Shown piece by piece: positions 17,808 through 28,314 of a stretch of DNA of 64,000 bases. Both the position numbers and the translations under genes were made by a program. Under the pieces are notes generated by a model that worked only from the letters and a program-made list of their open reading frames with translations, searched no databases and had not been told where the DNA came from. Source of the stretch: Allomuricauda sp. NBRC 101325 (GTDB lineage Bacteria > Bacteroidota > Bacteroidia > Flavobacteriales > Flavobacteriaceae); NCBI RefSeq assembly GCF_030268205.1, contig NZ_BSQF01000001.1, positions 1,036,649 through 1,100,648 on the forward strand. The letters run 5' to 3'. Each line of letters begins with the position of its first letter. The stretch's first letter is position 1.

Positions 17808-18470
17808 TTAAATCATTCTTCCATCCAACAAATTGATGATCCTAGAGCCGTATTCCGCATTTTTTTCTGAATGTGTTACTTGAATAATGGTTACCCCCTC
17901 ATCATTTAATTGTTTGAATAAATCCATGATTTCCTCGCCTTGTTTGGAGTTGAGGTTCCCTGTGGGCTCATCGGCCAAAATCAATTTAGGGTTGGAAATC
18001 AAGGCACGGGCAATACCCACCAATTGCTGTTGACCCCCGCTCAATTGGGAAGGAAACAGGTCTTTTTTGCCCACAATATTGAATCTGTCCAACATATCGG
18101 CCACCATGGCTTTGCGTTCTGAGCCTTTAAATTTTTTGTAGATCAAGGGCATTTCCAGATTTTCCTGCACGGTTAGATCGTCCAACAAATGGTACTGTTG
18201 AAATACAAATCCGATGTATTCTTTGTACAAATTGGAGCGGTGCTTTTCTTTTAGATCATGAACGGAATCCTCCAAAAAGTGGTATTCGCCTTCATCAAAA
18301 GCGTCTAACATTCCAATTACATTGAGCAAGGTGGATTTTCCAGACCCCGAAGGACCCATAATGGAAATGAACTCCCCTTCTTGAACTTCCAGATTTATAT
18401 CTTTCAATAAAAAAATTCGTTGTCCACCGGATTGGACCCATTTGAATATGTTGTTGAGTTGTAGTAGCAT
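17808..18470 (-). CDS. ABC transporter ATP-binding protein, MacB/LolD type, with divergent motifs
   Basis: Last gene of the exporter operon, 220 aa. Walker A GPSGSGKST, Q-loop FVFQQYHLLDDL, Walker B LILADEPTG and H-switch VTHSE are intact. Two normally invariant positions differ: the signature reads LSGGQQQL (usual QR) and the D-loop reads NLN (usual NLD). It therefore probably still binds ATP, but its catalytic cycle may be altered, for example as the degenerate half of a heterodimer with the canonical ATPase at 35591-36286. It starts 10 bp after the last permease. Confidence 0.88.
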   Translation of the reverse strand: MLLQLNNIFKWVQSGGQRIFLLKDINLEVQEGEFISIMGPSGSGKSTLLNVIGMLDAFDEGEYHFLEDSVHDLKEKHRSNLYKEYIGFVFQQYHLLDDLTVQENLEMPLIYKKFKGSERKAMVADMLDRFNIVGKKDLFPSQLSGGQQQLVGIARALISNPKLILADEPTGNLNSKQGEEIMDLFKQLNDEGVTIIQVTHSEKNAEYGSRIINLLDGRMI

Positions 18471-18480
18471 GATTTATAAA

Positions 18481-20931
18481 TTATTCTGTTCGTAAACTTT
18501 TAACGGGGTCGGCAATGGCAGCTTTAATAGCTTGTGAGCTTACTGTTAGCAAGGCAATAGCCAAAGCTATACAGCCAGCAACGGCAAAAATCCACCACTC
18601 GATTTCTATCTTATATGCAAATTTTTGAAGCCATTGGTCCATAAAATACCAAGCAATGGGAGAGGCAAAAATCAAGGCAAGCACAATTAAAACAATGTAT
18701 TCTTTGGAAAGCAATCCCACAATGCCATTTACGGAAGAGCCCAGAACTTTTCGGATGCCGATTTCCTTGGTTCGTTGGAAAGCCGTGAGTACTGCCAGGC
18801 CAAATAGCCCCATACAACTTATTAATATGGCAATAATAGTGGTCAAGTTGATCAGTGTGGCCAATTGCTGTTCCTGTTCATAAAGTTGAGCAATGGATTC
18901 ATCATAAAAGCTATGCTCAAAGCTATCTGCAGGATAAAATTGAGACCATTTTTCCTCAATTTCCTTTAAAGTGGTTGCCCATTCGGAACTGTTCTTACTC
19001 AATTTGATATTAAAATTGCGAAGGTTCCTATTTTCCATTTGAAAGGCCATTGGATCTATAGAGGAATAGAAATCCAACATATGAAAATCGTTTACCACAC
19101 CAACAATAGGGAGCTTTTCATCCTTTTGGCCAATAAATTTACCTAAGGCATCATGAGGGGAATCAAAACCAAATGCCTTTACAGCGGTTTCATTGATTAC
19201 ATATTCCTTTGGTGTATCCGAAACATGAAGATTTCTTCCCGCCAACAATTTTAGATCATATAGGTGGATATAGGATGTGTCCACCCATTTTTTAACAACC
19301 TGTCTGGAAATAGGGGATTTTCCATCTTCAGCATATTCATATTGACCCGAAGAATACCCATCTTCCATAGGAGCAATTCCCAATGAAACTTCTTGAATTC
19401 CAGAAAGGGATTTGAGTTCATCGTACAATGAAAATTGCTTTCCGTTATACTTGTCATTCAACCAAATTTTAAAAGGGATTCCCACCAAAACAACGGCATC
19501 TTTGTTAAAACCCATATCGGATTTAAGTGAGTAATGTAACTGTTTTCCAATAATGATGGAGGACGTTATAAAAACCAAGGCTATGGTAAACTGAAAGACG
19601 ATAAGCACCTTTTGTAGATTGAACCCATGGCTGCGTTTTGTTCTTAGGGAAGAGTTTCTAAAAACATTTATGGCGTTTACACGGGTAATCAACCAACTTG
19701 GGTACAAGCCGGCCAAAAGTGCAATGAAAATGCTGATGGCTAAAATGAAAACCACAAATTCCAAAATTTTGGAAAAAGGGGATATTTCTTTTGGGATAAT
19801 GTCATTTAAAAGCCAAAATCCCATTTTAATCAATAATACCGATAGAATGGCGGCCAAAAAGGAAACTATAAAAGTCTCCAGTAAAAAATGAAAAATGAGT
19901 TGGGTTTTGTTGCCACCCAAAGTTTTCCGAACCCCAATTTCTTTGGCACGTTTGGGAATACTGGCAATCGACATGTTGATATAATTGATACAAGCCAATA
20001 ACAAAATAAATAAAGCAATCCCCAATAGGCCAAAAAGCACTGGTTTACTGGCTTTTCTGATATTTCCTTCACCAACATGTGTCGAAAAATGGGCTTCCTT
20101 TAAAGGCATTAGCTCAATCCAATGTCGGAATTTGAAGGTGCTTTTTGATTGATCTCGCCATTCTTTGGTCTTTTGTTGGAGTACCGTATTGATTTGAGCG
20201 GTTGCGGCATCAGGATTTGATTCCTTTTTGAGTTGTAGATAGAGTCTATCAGAGGCGTTTGTATTGGTCCAAGTATTCAAATCATAAACAGTGTATTCCA
20301 AGGAAAAAAAGGCCGTAGATCCAAAATCACTCGGTTTTTCCAAATCTGCAACCACACCAACCACAATTTTCGGAATGGTATCCCGATACCCGTAATAGAT
20401 AATTTCTTTGTCCAAAACCTCCTCCAGTTTTGAATCTGGGAAATATTGTTTTGCACTTGTTTCGGTTAAAACCACACTATTGGGATTGTCAAAAAAGGAG
20501 TTTTCTGAACCCACCAACCAACGATAGGGCAACATTTTAAAATAGGCCGAATCCACAGAAGCAATATGTTCTTGTTCGCCAAAACTTGTTTTGGCTCCAG
20601 ATTTGGACACAACTTCTACATTTTGAAAGGAGCTTTCAAAAACTGGCACAACATGCTCAAATCCATCCAATTGCTCACGAATTCCTTGATAAATTGGTTT
20701 GGAAGCTCCTCCATTATAATCTTCTTTTTCATCGAAGACATACCCAGTGATTACCCTATAAATTTCTTCTCTGTTCGTTAAGGTGTTATCATAACTGTAT
20801 TCGTAAGACACAATCCTGTAAATGCTCCAGCAAACACTGATTCCAATAGCCAAACCAAAAATGTTCAAAAAGGTGAACAACTTATTTTGCTGTAAGTGTC
20901 GAAATGTTGAAATCAGATATTTTTTTAGCAT
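18481..20931 (-). CDS. ABC exporter permease 7 of 7 (duplicated MacB/FtsX type), 816 aa
   Basis: Two MacB-periplasmic-domain + FtsX modules fused in one chain: an N-terminal membrane helix (about 20-45), a periplasmic domain to about 290, a helix bundle, then a second helix, domain and bundle. Each bundle carries the ATPase-contacting FtsX motif: AKEIGVRKTLG (about 329-339) and TKEIGIRKVLG (721-731). Ends in PVKSLRTE, a tail shared across the array. Gaps of only 10 bp on both sides; it lacks the CATCAATCAA linker present before most paralogues. MacB relatives do not pump across the inner membrane but drive periplasmic substrates or lipids outward. Confidence 0.88.
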   Translation of the reverse strand: MLKKYLISTFRHLQQNKLFTFLNIFGLAIGISVCWSIYRIVSYEYSYDNTLTNREEIYRVITGYVFDEKEDYNGGASKPIYQGIREQLDGFEHVVPVFESSFQNVEVVSKSGAKTSFGEQEHIASVDSAYFKMLPYRWLVGSENSFFDNPNSVVLTETSAKQYFPDSKLEEVLDKEIIYYGYRDTIPKIVVGVVADLEKPSDFGSTAFFSLEYTVYDLNTWTNTNASDRLYLQLKKESNPDAATAQINTVLQQKTKEWRDQSKSTFKFRHWIELMPLKEAHFSTHVGEGNIRKASKPVLFGLLGIALFILLLACINYINMSIASIPKRAKEIGVRKTLGGNKTQLIFHFLLETFIVSFLAAILSVLLIKMGFWLLNDIIPKEISPFSKILEFVVFILAISIFIALLAGLYPSWLITRVNAINVFRNSSLRTKRSHGFNLQKVLIVFQFTIALVFITSSIIIGKQLHYSLKSDMGFNKDAVVLVGIPFKIWLNDKYNGKQFSLYDELKSLSGIQEVSLGIAPMEDGYSSGQYEYAEDGKSPISRQVVKKWVDTSYIHLYDLKLLAGRNLHVSDTPKEYVINETAVKAFGFDSPHDALGKFIGQKDEKLPIVGVVNDFHMLDFYSSIDPMAFQMENRNLRNFNIKLSKNSSEWATTLKEIEEKWSQFYPADSFEHSFYDESIAQLYEQEQQLATLINLTTIIAILISCMGLFGLAVLTAFQRTKEIGIRKVLGSSVNGIVGLLSKEYIVLIVLALIFASPIAWYFMDQWLQKFAYKIEIEWWIFAVAGCIALAIALLTVSSQAIKAAIADPVKSLRTE

Positions 20932-20941
20932 GGTGGAAGTG

Positions 20942-23359
20942 TTATTCGGTTCGTAAACTTTTTACGGGATTGGCCGAAGCAGCTTTTACGGTACGTGTTC
21001 CCACAGTGATAAAGGCAATCAAGGTGGCCAAAAGTCCTGCCGCAATAAAAAACAAAGGACTTAGGGTAACACGAAACGCATAGTTTTGCAGCCATTCATT
21101 TAAAAAATACCAGGCGATTGGCGTGGCTAAGATAAAGGCAATCCCCACCAACTTTAAAAAATCCTTGGTCAGTAACAGTGCAACCGAAGAAACACTTGCA
21201 CCAATCACTTTTCGAACTCCTATTTCTTTGGTGCGTTGTGCCACGACCAACATGGAAATGGCGAACAATCCGATGCAGCTCAATAAGATGCCCAAAATGC
21301 TGCCGCTGGTAACGATGGTGGCCATAGTTTTTTCTCTTCTGAATGTGCGATCTACGTTTTCATCCAAAAAGGAACCCAAAAACTCCGCCTGTGGTTCAAT
21401 GCTGCCCCAAGCTTTTTCAACCGCATCAAATGAAGAGGAAATGTTCTGTGGCGCAATTTTCACATAGGCATAATATAAATCCCAATCGTTGTTCAAGAAC
21501 AAGGTTAGTGGGTTTACTTGTCTACTGATATCCTGAAAATTAAAATCCTTGACCACACCGATGACCGAATATGTGGTAGCGCCATCGTCAATTGGAATAC
21601 GAACGGAAAGAGGGTCTTCTTCGCCCAATTGTTTGGCCATGGTTTCGTTGATTACCAAGCTTAAGCTATCTGCTGCAAAATCCCTACTAAAAGTTCTTCC
21701 AGCGACCACCTCAAGATCCAATGTTTTTGCGTAATCGTAATCGACCGTCAAGGCATTGGTAACCACGCCGCGCCCCTTGTAATCAAACCCCATCATGCTG
21801 CTCATGGAGCTTCCGTCACGGCCCATTCCCAAATTGTTATCAGCTCCAGAAATGTTGAGGATATTGGGATTTCCCTTTAGTTCATCCCGAAGCAATGCAA
21901 CAACTTGATAACTGTCCTTTTTCCCATTTAAAGGGATGGAAATGACCTGTTCTTTGTTATAGCCCAAATCTTTATTGCGCATAAACTCGATCTGACCATG
22001 CAAGACCAAAGTACCGCTGATGAGCAATATGGCGATGGCAAATTGTAGTACGATCAAACTGTTTCGCAAACGATTTTTGCCCAAGTCCATCTTTCCTTTT
22101 AAAGCGCGGAGCGTACCCAATCTGCTCATTAAAAGAGCGGGATATCCCCCTGCTATAAGCGTGATGCAAAAAATAGAAAGTCCGAAAATGAGCAAAATCT
22201 TAGGTTGGGTCACATGCTCCAAAGTAGCTCGAGTATTGAACAAGGATTTGAAAGGTTCCAACAAAAGATTGCCCAAAACCAACCCTAAAATGGTAGATGC
22301 GGTAAACACTAATAAGCTTTCCAACCAAAACTGAAAGAACAATTGCTTTTTTACAGCCCCAAGTGTTTTGCGCATGCCAATTTCCTTTAGACGCTTTTCG
22401 CTCAAGGCAATGTTCATATTTATAAAGTTGGCGCACACAATAAAAATGATCACAAAGGCAATCCCCAAAATCATGTAGGGAAAAGTACGTTTCACTACTG
22501 CAGCTCCACTGGCAAAGGAGGTAAAGTGCATATCGGTTATGGGCAATAAATGGAACTGCATGAACAATCCATCTTCATTGGCAACGGCCCCGTCCCTTTT
22601 GGCATTTTCGATGCTTCCTTGATAATGCAGGCTCGTGAATTCCTGAGTGTTCTTTTCAAATTGATCCGGGGTTACCCCTTCTTCCAATTGTACATAGACC
22701 AAATGGAACTGTGAATCCCAACGGTCGATGTTGGAAGCATATTCAGGATGGTTTTCAAAAGGAATTATAATATCAAAATCGTTGCTGCTATTAGAAGGAG
22801 GGTCTTGCACAATGGCAGAAACGGAGAACAATTGTTCCTCTTTTCCCAACTTTAAAGCGATTGTCTTTCCCACAATGTTTTCAACTGTACCGAATACTTT
22901 TTGAGCACTTTTTTCGGAAAGAACAACACTACTTTTTTCAGACAAAGGGTTTTTAGCTTTACCTGTTATTACGGGAAATGTAAAGAGGTCAAAAAATGCA
23001 GGATCCACGAATTCTGCATCCAAGTTGATTTCTTTGTCATTATAAGTGGCAAAAGTATCATCACTCAAAGTTCGAACGGCATGTTTTATGCCAGGGACAT
23101 CTGCTTTTAAGGCAGGTGCCAAAGGTACAGGTTGTGAAGTGCCCGATTCCAATCCTCTTGGAGTTTGACTTGAAAGATATACCTGATAAACAGAATCTTT
23201 GTTTTTGTGGAATTGATCATAGGATAGTTCAAAAAGGGCGGTCATTACCAACAAAAGGGCAACGGCAAGGGCAGAGGTAAGCCCAATGATGTTTGCCAAA
23301 GTAAAAACCTTGTTCTTGATCAAGTTTCGCCAAGCAATCTTAAAATAGTTCTTAAGCAT
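20942..23359 (-). CDS. ABC exporter permease 6 of 7 (duplicated MacB/FtsX type), 805 aa
   Basis: Begins MLKNYFKIAWRNLIKNKVFT with the first membrane helix at about 20-42. Coupling motifs are LKEIGMRKTLG in the first half and TKEIGVRKVIG about 95 residues from the end; the tail is PVKSLRTE. The 27-bp gap before it contains a CATCAATCAA linker (near 23377-23384). Its two periplasmic domains are diverged from the neighbours while the cytoplasmic contact motifs are conserved, as expected if the paralogues handle different ligands but use a common ATPase. Confidence 0.88.
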   Translation of the reverse strand: MLKNYFKIAWRNLIKNKVFTLANIIGLTSALAVALLLVMTALFELSYDQFHKNKDSVYQVYLSSQTPRGLESGTSQPVPLAPALKADVPGIKHAVRTLSDDTFATYNDKEINLDAEFVDPAFFDLFTFPVITGKAKNPLSEKSSVVLSEKSAQKVFGTVENIVGKTIALKLGKEEQLFSVSAIVQDPPSNSSNDFDIIIPFENHPEYASNIDRWDSQFHLVYVQLEEGVTPDQFEKNTQEFTSLHYQGSIENAKRDGAVANEDGLFMQFHLLPITDMHFTSFASGAAVVKRTFPYMILGIAFVIIFIVCANFINMNIALSEKRLKEIGMRKTLGAVKKQLFFQFWLESLLVFTASTILGLVLGNLLLEPFKSLFNTRATLEHVTQPKILLIFGLSIFCITLIAGGYPALLMSRLGTLRALKGKMDLGKNRLRNSLIVLQFAIAILLISGTLVLHGQIEFMRNKDLGYNKEQVISIPLNGKKDSYQVVALLRDELKGNPNILNISGADNNLGMGRDGSSMSSMMGFDYKGRGVVTNALTVDYDYAKTLDLEVVAGRTFSRDFAADSLSLVINETMAKQLGEEDPLSVRIPIDDGATTYSVIGVVKDFNFQDISRQVNPLTLFLNNDWDLYYAYVKIAPQNISSSFDAVEKAWGSIEPQAEFLGSFLDENVDRTFRREKTMATIVTSGSILGILLSCIGLFAISMLVVAQRTKEIGVRKVIGASVSSVALLLTKDFLKLVGIAFILATPIAWYFLNEWLQNYAFRVTLSPLFFIAAGLLATLIAFITVGTRTVKAASANPVKSLRTE

Positions 23360-23386
23360 GTTTTTCGTTTTTTGGTTGATTGATGT

Positions 23387-25837
23387 TTATTCTGTCCGTA
23401 AAGACTCCACGGGATTAACATTGGCGGCACGATAGGTTCTTGTTCCAATCACGGCCAAGGCAACCAATACCATCCCAAATCCACTTGTCAGGAATACCCA
23501 CCAACTTAAGTTGGTTTTAAAGGCAAAGCTTTGGATCCATTCTTGAATCAAATACCAAGAAATAGGCACAGAAATCACAAACGCAATTCCGATAAGAATC
23601 AAGAATTCTTTGGAAAGTTCCATATTGAGTTGGGCCAAATTCGCCCCCAAAACTTTACGAACGCCAATTTCCTTAACTCTTCTTTCCGTGGTGTACACAA
23701 CCAATCCCAAAAGCCCCATACAACTGATTAAAATGGAAAGTCCGGTAGCCCATGTCAATAATTGAACGGTGCTACGTTCAGATCGGTAAAAGCCTTCTAC
23801 GATTTCATCCATAAACTGCACTTGTACTTCCTCATCGGGATAAATGGAGGCCCAAGCCTGCTCAATTTGTTTTACCGAACTCGTCCAATTTTCTGAATTT
23901 TTCCCGAGATCAAAATGAATGCTGTTGAACATGGAATAATCGTCATCTCCCCAATCACCGGTAATGGCCATGGGTGCAATGTCTGTGTGCAAAGAATGTT
24001 GATGGAAATCGCGCATCAATCCCACCACTGGAATTTTTAACGTATCCAATTTTACGAAGGTGCCAATTACATTAGCTGGATCCTGAAATCCGACTTCCCG
24101 TGCAAAGGCTTCGTTTACGATGTATTCCTTAACACTATCGTTCAACATTTGTCTACCAGACAAAAGCGGGATATTATAAGTGTTGAGGTAGTTGACATCG
24201 CCCCACAACAATTGGGTTTCTTGGTGCATTTCTGCATCCTCCTTAAAATAGGTAAGAATAGTTGTGGAATAATTATTGGAAGCTGGAGGATTACCGCCCC
24301 AACTTACATTGGAAAGCTCTTGAATGTCTTTGACCGCATTATACAATCGTTCCTTTTTCACATCGGATTTATCGTTCCAAGGCGTGTTGATGTATGCCGT
24401 TGCATTGGTTTTGAGCCCCATGTCCTTGTTCATTACATAATGGAGTTGTTTGGTTACCAACAAGGTGGCAATCACAAATACTTGAGCCACCACAAACTGA
24501 AAAACGGTCAAAGTCTTGCGAAGTCGAACTCCTTTATCCCCTTTGGAGAATTGCCCCTTTAAAACCAATACAGGTTTAAATCCAGAAAGCACAAAGGCGG
24601 GATAAAATCCGGACAAAAAGCTCACGAGTACAATCAAAACCAATATGCCAAATGCACCTTTTAGGCTATACAATATGGATAGGTTGATATCTGTTGGCAA
24701 AAAATCTGTAAACTGGCGCAGCAATAAGGGAGCAAGCACCAAGGACAAAACAGCCGCGATACAGGTAAGAATCAAGGTTTCGAACAAAAATTGACGCACT
24801 ACCTGTTTTTTGGAACTTCCCAAGGTTTTTCGAATGCCGATTTCCTTGGCTCGTGTTAATGCTTGGGCCGAATTTAAATTGATAAAGTTGGCGCAACCCA
24901 ATAATAATAGGAACAATGCCACAAACCCCAAACTTTTTAAAACTTTTATGCTGGCAACATGATTGGAATTATTAAATGGATATTCGCCATATTCTCCACC
25001 AAAATGTAGACTGGTCAAGGGTTGAAGCATAAATGTGCGCTCATCATTTATAGCCCATTCTGCCATGTTTTTATGTTCCTTGGCCAATTCCTTGAGACGA
25101 GCTTCAACCAATGCAACACCAGCCTCATCTTTGACTTTAAAAAACAGTTGGTCCCCAGAGCTTGTACCATTCCAATGATCATTGGTAACGATATCCTTTG
25201 CCCCAAACATTTTGGCCGAGGACAATGACATAAAATCAGTAAACTTGAAGTCGCTGTTTTGTTTGAAATCTGCCACTACACCACTAACCTTTACCGAAAC
25301 GGAATCGTTAAACATTAGGGTTTTGCCCACCACATCCGAAACAGGGGTATGCGGAAAATATCTTTGGGCTTTTTTTTCCGAAAGAACCACTTGCGCAGGA
25401 TTGGAAAGTGCCGATTTGCGATCTCCGGCCAACCAATCGTATTCCAAAAGTTCAAAGTAAGCGTTATCCGCAAATATGGCGTCTTCAATATTTTTAAAGG
25501 TAAGATCTTGTGGTTTGTTTTCAACCTTAAAAAAATTGGCGCTCATAAAGGGGGCGGCCAGTTCAACACCGGGCATTCCTTCTTGAAAAGTTCGCATTAA
25601 AGGTACCGCAACGCCTCTGTTGGAAAAGTGGTTTCCGTTTGATTCAAAAACTGTGGTAACCCTATAAATTTTGTCTTTTTCCTTATGGAAAGTATCAAAG
25701 GAAAAATCAAAATAAACAATGGCACCGATGACCATGGCGGAGCAAATTCCAATGGACAAACCCAATACATTGATAAAAGAGAAAAGTTTGTTTTTTAGGA
25801 TGCTTCGCCAAGCAATTTTTAAATGGTTGAAAAACAT
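23387..25837 (-). CDS. ABC exporter permease 5 of 7 (duplicated MacB/FtsX type), 816 aa
   Basis: Begins MFFNHLKIAWRSILKNKLFS. First coupling motif AKEIGIRKTLG (in the QALTRAKEIG segment), second VKEIGVRKVLG; tail NPVESLRTE, with Glu replacing the usual Lys. Separated from permease 4 by 21 bp whose linker is a degenerate form (TAATCAAAT). Fully intact, no frameshift, comparable length to its paralogues. Confidence 0.88.
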   Translation of the reverse strand: MFFNHLKIAWRSILKNKLFSFINVLGLSIGICSAMVIGAIVYFDFSFDTFHKEKDKIYRVTTVFESNGNHFSNRGVAVPLMRTFQEGMPGVELAAPFMSANFFKVENKPQDLTFKNIEDAIFADNAYFELLEYDWLAGDRKSALSNPAQVVLSEKKAQRYFPHTPVSDVVGKTLMFNDSVSVKVSGVVADFKQNSDFKFTDFMSLSSAKMFGAKDIVTNDHWNGTSSGDQLFFKVKDEAGVALVEARLKELAKEHKNMAEWAINDERTFMLQPLTSLHFGGEYGEYPFNNSNHVASIKVLKSLGFVALFLLLLGCANFINLNSAQALTRAKEIGIRKTLGSSKKQVVRQFLFETLILTCIAAVLSLVLAPLLLRQFTDFLPTDINLSILYSLKGAFGILVLIVLVSFLSGFYPAFVLSGFKPVLVLKGQFSKGDKGVRLRKTLTVFQFVVAQVFVIATLLVTKQLHYVMNKDMGLKTNATAYINTPWNDKSDVKKERLYNAVKDIQELSNVSWGGNPPASNNYSTTILTYFKEDAEMHQETQLLWGDVNYLNTYNIPLLSGRQMLNDSVKEYIVNEAFAREVGFQDPANVIGTFVKLDTLKIPVVGLMRDFHQHSLHTDIAPMAITGDWGDDDYSMFNSIHFDLGKNSENWTSSVKQIEQAWASIYPDEEVQVQFMDEIVEGFYRSERSTVQLLTWATGLSILISCMGLLGLVVYTTERRVKEIGVRKVLGANLAQLNMELSKEFLILIGIAFVISVPISWYLIQEWIQSFAFKTNLSWWVFLTSGFGMVLVALAVIGTRTYRAANVNPVESLRTE

Positions 25838-25858
25838 GGTTAGTGTTTATTTGATTAA

Positions 25859-28291
25859 TTATTCAGTTCGTAAACTTTTCACTGGATTTACTATGGCCGC
25901 TTTGATACTTTGGTAACTGACTGTCAACAATGCGACACCTACCGCCAATAGTGCGGAGAGGACAAAAATCCACCAAGGAATATCAATTCGATAGGAAAAA
26001 TCCTCTAGCCATCTGTCCATGGCGTACCATCCCAACGGCAGGGCAATGATAACAGAGAGCCCAACGAGCTTTAAAAAGTCCATGGACAATCGGAATACAA
26101 TCTGTCCCACTCCTGCTCCCAAAACTTTGCGCACCCCAATTTCCTTGACCCTTTTTTGAGCGTTGAACGCTGCAAGTCCAAATAATCCTAAACAGGCAAT
26201 AAAAATGGATAGGATGGTAAAGATCATAAAGATTTGACCTAAACGTTGTTCCGCCTCGTAGCTAGTATTAAAAGAGTCATCCATAAAGTAGTATTCGAAA
26301 GGTTGGGTAGGTGCAATATCCATCCAAATATTTTCGATATCGGCAATGGTGCGGGTAACATCACCCTCGTTGAGTTTAACGGATAGGTTGCTTGCGAATT
26401 CCCCACCATAAAACAGGGCCAACGACTCCACTTGATCGCGTAAGGATTCAAAATGAAAATCTTTGATAACGCCGATTACTTTTACAAAAGTTTCTCCTTC
26501 TAGATCATTGTAAAACTCTTGCCCCAAAACCGTTTCTGGGGTTTTTCCTAAAATGGCAACCGCTCTTTCATTTAAGATAATGCCCGTTGAATCACTTGCG
26601 TATTGGGCTGGGTCAAAATTTCTACCAGATACCAAGGATAGTCCCATTGTTGAGATATAATCCTCGTCCACGCGCCATTGTTGCATGTTGATGGCTTTTT
26701 CTTGACTTCTATCTTCCTTTCTCATAAAAGAACTGTCACTTCGGGAAGATGGGGTGGGCAAAAAGCTACTTAAAGTTGCTGTGGTGGTTTGGCTCAATTG
26801 TTCCACTTCATTCTTGAATGCTTGTCGGTTTCCTTCCAAAGCATTCACTCCCCGGATGACCAAAACTTGATCTTTCGCATAACCCAGATCTTTTCCTTGA
26901 ATGTAGCGCAATTGTTGGGAAACCACTAAAGTGCCCATAATAAGAATCACCGAAATGGAAAATTGGAGAATTACCAATATGTTTCTTACACGTCCCCCAC
27001 CAATGGAGTTGTCCCCTTGCCCTTTCAACACTTTTGCAGCTACAAATTTCGACATAAAAAATGCTGGGTAACTTCCAGACAGCACTCCCAGTGCCAAGGA
27101 AGCAATCAACAAAACCATCCAAAAAACAGGATTGCCGAACGGTATGGAGAGCTCTTTGCCGCTAATTTCGTTATAAAGCGGCATAACAATTATCGCAATT
27201 AGTACCGCGAAGATCAAGGCACCAAAAGTGATCAATCCAGATTCTGTCAAAAATTGACTGATCAAACTGCTGCGTTGTGATCCCAATGTTTTTCGGATAC
27301 CCACCTCTTTGGATCTTTTTAGCGAGTGGGCTGTGGTAAGATTCATAAAGTTGACACTGGCCAATACAAGTAAAATAATGGCGATGGCACTTAGGATGTA
27401 GACATTTTTGATATCGCTTACAGGGCTGAATTCTGGACTTCTACCCGAATGAAGATGAATATCGGTAAGGGCAATAGTGGAGTATTTCATGTAGTTGCCC
27501 GATTCTATAAACTGTTGTTCCGTGATGCCCGGAAAATAGCGTTGTACAAAAGGAATCAAATATTTCCCCACCATTCCCTGTAATTCATCTTGAATATCTT
27601 CGGGTTTTGCACCTGGAATCAATTTTACGAGGGTATAATAATTGTGGCTTCCCCATTCACCTGCTCGGGAATCTTCGTAACCCGACATGGATAAAAACAA
27701 GCCTCGATCTTGTAGAAAAGAATTGTGTGGTAAATCATCAACGACACCAGAAACAGTATAAACATCTTGATCGTTCAGCAAAACTGTTTTCCCAACGGCC
27801 TGATCAATTGGAAAGTGTTTTTCAGCAGCGGTTTTGGTCATCACCACAGTGTTGGGTTCCTTCAAAGCGGTGTTTACATCTCCATAAAGCAACTCAACGC
27901 CCAACATTTTAAAAAAGGTGGAATCTGCGTAGGTAACCCCTGGCTCACGAACATTACTACGCGCTCCCTCTTCCTTAATAAACACACTGCCAATGCCCCT
28001 AAAGCGCGTAGAAAGTTCCACTTCTGGAAAATCGTTCAGCATAGTTTCACCCATCGGCGCAGATACTTCTGCCATTTGTTCTTCTTTGCCACCAAATTTC
28101 ATATCCGCATTTACACGGTAAATACGGTCGGCATCCGCAAACATTTTATCATAACTCAGTTCGTCGTAGATATAGAGACTGAGCAAAAGCCCGCCAGCCA
28201 TTCCAATGGCTAATCCAAATATGTTCAGGAAGGTAAAGAATGGCTGCTTTTTAAGGCTTCTCCAGGCGATTTTTAAATTGTTTTTAAACAT
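25859..28291 (-). CDS. ABC exporter permease 4 of 7 (duplicated MacB/FtsX type), 810 aa
   Basis: Begins MFKNNLKIAWRSLKKQPFFT. Coupling motifs SKEVGIRKTLG and VKEIGVRKVLG; tail NPVKSLRTE. The second periplasmic domain is followed by DIAPTQPFEYYFMDDSF, a segment recognisable in all seven paralogues (PFEYYF, QVQF or DYAFLDD variants), which marks the end of the second MacB domain. 23-bp gap upstream, 21-bp gap downstream. Confidence 0.88.
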   Translation of the reverse strand: MFKNNLKIAWRSLKKQPFFTFLNIFGLAIGMAGGLLLSLYIYDELSYDKMFADADRIYRVNADMKFGGKEEQMAEVSAPMGETMLNDFPEVELSTRFRGIGSVFIKEEGARSNVREPGVTYADSTFFKMLGVELLYGDVNTALKEPNTVVMTKTAAEKHFPIDQAVGKTVLLNDQDVYTVSGVVDDLPHNSFLQDRGLFLSMSGYEDSRAGEWGSHNYYTLVKLIPGAKPEDIQDELQGMVGKYLIPFVQRYFPGITEQQFIESGNYMKYSTIALTDIHLHSGRSPEFSPVSDIKNVYILSAIAIILLVLASVNFMNLTTAHSLKRSKEVGIRKTLGSQRSSLISQFLTESGLITFGALIFAVLIAIIVMPLYNEISGKELSIPFGNPVFWMVLLIASLALGVLSGSYPAFFMSKFVAAKVLKGQGDNSIGGGRVRNILVILQFSISVILIMGTLVVSQQLRYIQGKDLGYAKDQVLVIRGVNALEGNRQAFKNEVEQLSQTTTATLSSFLPTPSSRSDSSFMRKEDRSQEKAINMQQWRVDEDYISTMGLSLVSGRNFDPAQYASDSTGIILNERAVAILGKTPETVLGQEFYNDLEGETFVKVIGVIKDFHFESLRDQVESLALFYGGEFASNLSVKLNEGDVTRTIADIENIWMDIAPTQPFEYYFMDDSFNTSYEAEQRLGQIFMIFTILSIFIACLGLFGLAAFNAQKRVKEIGVRKVLGAGVGQIVFRLSMDFLKLVGLSVIIALPLGWYAMDRWLEDFSYRIDIPWWIFVLSALLAVGVALLTVSYQSIKAAIVNPVKSLRTE

Positions 28292-28314
28292 GATCTGTGT
28301 TTTTTGAAGATGAT

